This document shows positions 59,686 through 64,000 of a stretch of DNA of 64,000 nt, one piece after another. Each line of letters starts with the position of its first letter. Position 1 is the first letter of the stretch. The stretch is from Candidatus Melainabacteria bacterium. Its GTDB lineage: Bacteria > Cyanobacteriota > Vampirovibrionia > Gastranaerophilales > Gastranaerophilaceae. The position numbers and the translations under genes were made by a program. The DNA lies in the NCBI GenBank assembly GCA_003258795.1, contig QHMH01000008.1, positions 80,422-144,421 of the forward strand, read 5' to 3'. The notes beneath the pieces are model-generated. The model saw only the letters and a program-made list of their open reading frames with translations, did not search any database and was not told where the DNA came from.

Positions 59686-61887
59686 ATGGATACTCTTTTT
59701 GAAGATATATATAAGCGATTGGTTGAACAAAAACGACCAGAAGAAGATATAAAAAAAATAGAAGAAGCTTTTTTGTTTGCGAAAAAAGTTCATGATGGAC
59801 AATATAGAGTTTCAGAAGAACCATATATTATCCACCCCGTAGAAGTGGCTAAAATTCTTGTAGATTTAAAAGCTGATAAAGATACGATAATTGCAGCATT
59901 TTTACATGATGTCCTTGAAGACACAGATACCCCGCCAGAAGTTATTGAAGAAAAATTCTCAACCGATGTTTTGACACTTGTTCAAGGCGTTACAAAACTC
60001 GGTAAATTACAGTTTAAATCTACAGAGGAACGCCAAGCTGAAAATTTCAGAAAAATGCTTATAGCCATGGCGAAGGATGTTCGTGTTGTATTTTTGAAAT
60101 TGGCGGATAGGCTTCATAATATGAGAACGCTAAATTTTATGGCTCTCAACAAACAACAAAGGATTGCGCAAGAAACTCTTGATATTTTTGCCCCACTTGC
60201 CAATAGATTAGGTATCGGAAAAATCAAGGCAGAACTTGAAGATTTATCACTAAAGTATCTTTATCCTTCAAAGTATTATGAAATTGCACAATTAGTTTCA
60301 CAGACAAAGGCAGAGAGAGAATCAACTGTAAAACTTCTTATTGATAAGTTGTCAAAGGACGTTAAAGCAAGTGGAATAAATGCTCAGATAACAGGTAGGG
60401 CAAAACATTATTATAGTATTTACAGTAAAATGAAAAGGTTAAACATTGCCTTTCACGATTTGTACGATATTACTGCAGTCAGAGTGATAGTAGATACGGA
60501 AAAAGAATGTTATGAAGTTTTAGGGATTATACACTCACAGTTTAAACCTATCCCAGGGCGTTTTAAAGATTATATTGCAATGCCTAAAGGCAATATGTAT
60601 CAGTCTTTGCACACATCAGTTATAGGCCCTCGTTCAAAACCTCTTGAAGTTCAAATTAGAACGTGGGCAATGCATGAGGTTGCAGAATATGGGGTTGCTG
60701 CACACTGGAGATACAAAGAAAAAGGGTCTTTTAAGGCTGATAATCCATCAGATATCCAGTTTTCTTGGATGAGAAAGCTTGTTGAATATGATAAAGATGT
60801 TACAAGTACAAAAGATTTTGTTGATAGAGTAAAATTAGATTTGTTCTCTGATCAGGTTTTTGTATTCACTCCAAATGGTGATGTTTTTGACTTGCCCCAA
60901 AACGCAACACCTGTTGATTTTGCATACCGTATCCACTCTGATGTCGGACACAAAACAGTTGGTGCATTGATTAACGGAAGAATTGCTCAACTTGATTCAA
61001 AACTCAAAAACGGGGATATCGTTGAAATTTTGACTTCAAAACATCCTGCACCTCGCTTGGATTGGTTGAATTTTGTTGTTACAAAACAGGCTTCTTCAAA
61101 AATTAAACAATGGTTTAAGAAGAATAATAGAGAAGAACATGTTGCACTTGGTAAAGCTAACCTTGAACACGAACTTACAAAGACCGTATTTGACGATACA
61201 CTCAAATCAGGAGAATTTGATAGAATTGCTAAACTTATGAACTATCAGTCAACTGAAGATTTGTTTGCTGCAATAGGTTATGGTGAAACCACTGTAAATA
61301 AGGTTTTAAACAAGATAAAGAAACCTGCAAAACAGATTGAAGATGCTTTTGTTCAAAGTAAAAGCAGAAAAAAATCAGAAAAAGATATTATTGGACTTGA
61401 GGGTCTTTTATATTCTATTGCAAAATGTTGTTCGCCAATTCCTGGAGAGCCTATCGTGGGTGTTGTTACACGTTCAAAAGGTGTTTCTGTACACAGAACA
61501 GACTGTCACTCGCTTGAAGGAATTCCTCCAGAAAGATTTTTACAAATTCATTGGGCAGATGATAATGCTTCTGATAAAACATATTCAACTACAATCAAGA
61601 TTGAAACTGTTGACAAAATGGGATTGCTTAAAGATGTTATTGCTGCAGTTTCGGATAACAATACTAATATCATTTCTGCAAATGTTAAATCAAAAGAAGG
61701 TCAATTTGGTATAATTGAACTTGGACTTGAACTTGATAATATTTGGACCTTGAGAAAGGTTATAAACACATTGCAATCAATGCCAGAAGTTCATAGTGTT
61801 AAACGTACACAAGCAAGTTATAATACGGTAAATAATTCTCATAAAAATAAGAAAAGCAAGCAAAAACCAAAGAATAAAGTCAATTAA
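59686..61887 (+). CDS. rel: Bifunctional (p)ppGpp synthetase/hydrolase, RelA/SpoT family
   Basis: Controls the stringent response. The 733-aa protein has an intact hydrolase HD domain (IIHPVEVAKIL; AAFLHDVLEDT; LKLADRLHNMRTL), the synthetase domain (GRAKHYYSIYSKMKR; FKDYIAMPKGNMYQSLHT), then TGS, helical and ACT domains. Both activities are therefore likely. I chose the ATG at 59686; the in-frame ATG 21 bases earlier overlaps the perfect extended -10 box. The C-terminus ends in a Lys/Asn-rich tail. Confidence 0.95.
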   Translation: MDTLFEDIYKRLVEQKRPEEDIKKIEEAFLFAKKVHDGQYRVSEEPYIIHPVEVAKILVDLKADKDTIIAAFLHDVLEDTDTPPEVIEEKFSTDVLTLVQGVTKLGKLQFKSTEERQAENFRKMLIAMAKDVRVVFLKLADRLHNMRTLNFMALNKQQRIAQETLDIFAPLANRLGIGKIKAELEDLSLKYLYPSKYYEIAQLVSQTKAERESTVKLLIDKLSKDVKASGINAQITGRAKHYYSIYSKMKRLNIAFHDLYDITAVRVIVDTEKECYEVLGIIHSQFKPIPGRFKDYIAMPKGNMYQSLHTSVIGPRSKPLEVQIRTWAMHEVAEYGVAAHWRYKEKGSFKADNPSDIQFSWMRKLVEYDKDVTSTKDFVDRVKLDLFSDQVFVFTPNGDVFDLPQNATPVDFAYRIHSDVGHKTVGALINGRIAQLDSKLKNGDIVEILTSKHPAPRLDWLNFVVTKQASSKIKQWFKKNNREEHVALGKANLEHELTKTVFDDTLKSGEFDRIAKLMNYQSTEDLFAAIGYGETTVNKVLNKIKKPAKQIEDAFVQSKSRKKSEKDIIGLEGLLYSIAKCCSPIPGEPIVGVVTRSKGVSVHRTDCHSLEGIPPERFLQIHWADDNASDKTYSTTIKIETVDKMGLLKDVIAAVSDNNTNIISANVKSKEGQFGIIELGLELDNIWTLRKVINTLQSMPEVHSVKRTQASYNTVNNSHKNKKSKQKPKNKVN

Positions 61888-61969
61888 CAATTTTTAATAA
61901 AAAGGTTTAAAACGATGTTTCTTTATGTGATACTGTGGATGTGTAAGTGTTAACAAAAGGAGATTTATT

Positions 61970-63280
61970 ATGCCAACATTTATTGAAGACGTTGTTGCAA
62001 GACAAATATTAGATTCAAGAGGAAATCCGACAGTAGAAGTTGATGTTAAACTATCTTGTGGAGTTGTAGGTAGAGCTGCAGTTCCATCTGGTGCATCAAC
62101 AGGGATTTATGAAGCTCTTGAAATGAGAGATGGCGATAAAACAAGATATATGGGCAAAGGTGTTTTAAAGGCTGTTGATAACGTAAATTCAATAATTGCA
62201 CCAGAACTTATTGGTGAAGATGCGGCAAATCAATATGAAATCGATAAGTTGATGTTGGAACTTGACGGAACATCTAATAAGTCAAAGTTGGGTGCTAACG
62301 CAATTTTAGGTGTTTCTCTTGCGGTTGCAAAGGCAGCATCTTTGGCTTATGAAATGCCATTGTATAGATATTTGGGAGGCATCAATGCTGTTACACTTCC
62401 TGTACCAATGATGAATATTATAAATGGTGGTGCTCATGCTGATAACAATGTAGATTTTCAAGAATTTATGATCACTCCAGTTGGAGCAGAAAATTTTCAA
62501 GAGGCAATTAGAATGGGTGCAGAAGTATTCCATAATTTAAAAGCTGTATTAAAAGATAAAGGTTATGTGACATCAGTTGGTGATGAAGGTGGATTTGCAC
62601 CAAACTTATCTTCTAATGAAGAAGCTCTTGAAGTTATTGTTAGCGCAATTGAAAAAGCAGGTTATACAACAGAACAAATCAAAATTTGTTTGGATGTTGC
62701 ATCTTCTGAGTTCTACGAAGAAGGAAAATATAAACTTGATGGAGAAGGAAAAGTTCTTTCAAGAGAAGAAATGGTTGATTTCTTGGCAGCTTGGGTAGAC
62801 AAATATCCTATTATATCAATTGAAGATGGTATGGCAGAAGAAGATTGGGAAGGCTGGAAAATGCTTACTGATAAAATTGGTCATAAGTGTCAATTGGTTG
62901 GTGATGATTTGTTTGTTACTAATACAAAAAGATTGGCAGAAGGAATTCAAAGAGGAATTGCAAATTCAATTCTTATCAAGGTAAATCAAATTGGCACATT
63001 AACTGAAACGTTGGCAGCAATTTCAATGGCACATGCTGCAGGTTATACTGCTATAACTTCACATAGATCAGGTGAAACTGAAGATTCATTTATAGCTGAC
63101 TTGGCTGTTGCAGTAAATTGTGGTCAAATAAAAACAGGTTCTGCATCTCGTTCAGATAGAATGGCAAAATATAACCAACTTATCAGAATAGAACAAGAAC
63201 TTGGTTGTGCAGCTAAATATATTGGTATCAAAGCTTTTAACGGACAAAGAGGACAAAAGAAATCTTGTTGTTGCTGTTAA
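61970..63280 (+). CDS. eno: Enolase with a four-cysteine C-terminal tail
   Basis: Converts 2-phosphoglycerate to phosphoenolpyruvate. The 436-aa protein has the family blocks: ARQILDSRGNPTVEVDV, GAILGVSLAVAKAA, MNIINGGAHADNNVDFQEFM, the catalytic Lys in ANSILIKVNQIGTLTE, and SHRSGETEDSFIADLAV. The tail GQRGQKKSCCCC extends the usual C-terminus and ends in four cysteines. AAAGGAG precedes the ATG. It is monocistronic with a bidirectional terminator. Confidence 0.97.
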   Translation: MPTFIEDVVARQILDSRGNPTVEVDVKLSCGVVGRAAVPSGASTGIYEALEMRDGDKTRYMGKGVLKAVDNVNSIIAPELIGEDAANQYEIDKLMLELDGTSNKSKLGANAILGVSLAVAKAASLAYEMPLYRYLGGINAVTLPVPMMNIINGGAHADNNVDFQEFMITPVGAENFQEAIRMGAEVFHNLKAVLKDKGYVTSVGDEGGFAPNLSSNEEALEVIVSAIEKAGYTTEQIKICLDVASSEFYEEGKYKLDGEGKVLSREEMVDFLAAWVDKYPIISIEDGMAEEDWEGWKMLTDKIGHKCQLVGDDLFVTNTKRLAEGIQRGIANSILIKVNQIGTLTETLAAISMAHAAGYTAITSHRSGETEDSFIADLAVAVNCGQIKTGSASRSDRMAKYNQLIRIEQELGCAAKYIGIKAFNGQRGQKKSCCCC

Positions 63281-63293
63281 TATAAAATAGATA

Positions 63294-63330
63294 ATAAAAA
63301 AGGCTTACCTTGTAGGTGAGCCTTTTTTTA
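63294..63330. terminator. Bidirectional terminator after eno
   Basis: A 10-bp stem (63301-63310 with 63314-63323, one T-G pair), loop of 3, with an A run on the left and a T run on the right. It serves eno and the convergent 128-aa gene. Confidence 0.88.
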
Positions 63331-63357
63331 GGGGAAAAAATGTATAAATACAAGCAC

Positions 63358-63744
63358 TTAAGCAACTTCATTTTCTGTTAATTTTGAAGCTAAAACCCAA
63401 GCAGTAGCTTCATCAATGTTAGGAACTTCTGAGTAAACAGAGTTCAAATTTTCTTCAAATGTAGCTTCAAATTCTCTCATAGATTCTGCGATATCAGCTT
63501 GTCTTGTAGATGAAATATATTGAGCCGGATCGATTTTTTTTGCAGTTGCAACGGCATTCAACATTATTGAAGAATTTGCCATATATTGCAAAACATCATT
63601 TGCAGAAACTTGAGCTCTTTCAGGTTGAGCTGGTTGTTGTTGAACTTTTTCTTCTGTTTTTGGTGTTTCTGGTCTTTGAGGCATAGCGCCTTGCAAACCA
63701 ATATTATAATTATTTGTATTGTAATTGTTTGAAATCAATGACAT
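63358..63744 (-). CDS. Unknown protein, Gln/Pro-rich N-terminus
   Basis: A 128-aa protein I do not recognise. Residues 1-50 are Asn/Tyr- and Gln/Pro-rich (NNYNIGLQGAMPQRP then EEKVQQQPAQPERAQ), likely disordered. Residues 55-125 are helical (ANDVLQYMANSSIMLNAVATAKK; AESMREFEATFEENL). No signal peptide. GAGGAGAG is a strong ribosome site. It converges on eno. The same Gln/Pro-rich head style occurs in the 344-aa protein at 50.5 kb, but no sequence identity is evident. Confidence 0.65.
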   Translation of the reverse strand: MSLISNNYNTNNYNIGLQGAMPQRPETPKTEEKVQQQPAQPERAQVSANDVLQYMANSSIMLNAVATAKKIDPAQYISSTRQADIAESMREFEATFEENLNSVYSEVPNIDEATAWVLASKLTENEVA

Positions 63745-63969
63745 GCTACTCTCCTCTAAGACTAATTATGCATGCATTATCGACAATTTTGGGCAAAAAC
63801 TTTAATGAATTTTGAAATCAAGTTAACATTTCTTAATATTTAAATTTATTTTTAACAAAACTTTATAAATTTGTTTAAAAAGAAAAGAATGTGGTATATA
63901 ATAGATAATGACGAAATTTAGAACAAAGAAAATAAATTTGTCAAGAATGTAACGAAAATAGAAAGGAAT

Positions 63970-64000
63970 ATGCCAAAAATGGTAAAGTTTAAAATACCGG
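63970..64000 (+). CDS. Start of a gene running off the window
   Basis: ATG at 63970 with AAAGGA four bases upstream opens a frame MPKMVKFKIP that continues past the edge. Too short to identify. TATAAT at 63897-63902 could be its promoter -10, leaving a leader of about 60 bases. Confidence 0.4.
   Translation, partial: MPKMVKFKIP

Overview
The window is an AT-rich bacterial chromosome segment with about 55 supportable protein genes, two tRNAs and one clear accessory island. SepF-type division sits alongside outer-membrane functions (TolC-type channel, Skp/OmpH chaperone, a predicted beta-barrel protein, a lipoprotein), a flagellar export and basal-body cluster, and several pentapeptide-repeat and TPR proteins. 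Low-GC, SepF-using, double-membraned and flagellate together best fit a non-photosynthetic cyanobacterial relative (Gastranaerophilales/Melainabacteria type). This is an inference from gene content; no rRNA is present to confirm it.

Layout. 1-2.2 kb: tail of a radical SAM protein, a FliA/WhiG sigma factor and a DnaJ-like chaperone. 2.2-9.5 kb (minus strand): metK, sepF, yggS, an rRNA methyltransferase, an M24 aminopeptidase, a parvulin and a Pit phosphate transporter with its PhoU-like partner. 9.6-15.5 kb: a TolC-type gene divergent from marR-emrA-emrB-acyl-ACP thioesterase, followed by a phosphopantetheinyl transferase, which may be a fatty-acid release and efflux module. 15.5-18.5 kb: Skp, a small membrane protein under a palindromic promoter, a flavoprotein and a fused NapH/NapG-like ferredoxin. 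18.5-19.5 kb: a decayed locus (PDGLE-domain nickel/cobalt transporter part, broken larE, headless winged-helix gene).

19.5-32.6 kb is the accessory island. It holds a three-gene ABC-ATPase conflict system (ABC-3C type: nuclease-like effector, small middle component, Rad50-like ATPase). Divergent from it is a type IIS restriction-modification operon with two D12-class adenine methyltransferases, an AlwI-family endonuclease and a translationally coupled protein of unknown function. A Mu-type transposon follows (DDE transposase, MuB/TnsC-like ATPase, a recombinase-like protein with no catalytic domain, small HTH protein, divergent XRE repressor). The island is followed by tRNA-Leu(CAA) and three tandem 120-121 bp repeats carrying inverted copies of the tRNA 5' end.

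33.7-45.8 kb: a secreted protein gene, yidD, the flagellar run flhA-fliH-(FliG-position protein)-fliF-fliE, infC with a probable ATA start, and a signalling run (GAF/HD-GYP, TPR, LuxR-type regulator, pentapeptide protein). 46-54 kb: glycosyltransferase, trxB, plsY, prmC with two unknown partners, tRNA-Pro, a HEAT-like protein, rdgB, uppS and pgk. 54-64 kb: MFS transporter, envelope cluster (beta-barrel, secreted pentapeptide, large TPR, lipoprotein), a DUF167 protein, the bifunctional rel gene, and eno with a four-cysteine tail. Three unrelated genes share an extended -10 box exactly six bases before an ATG that lacks a Shine-Dalgarno sequence, suggesting regular use of leaderless transcripts.
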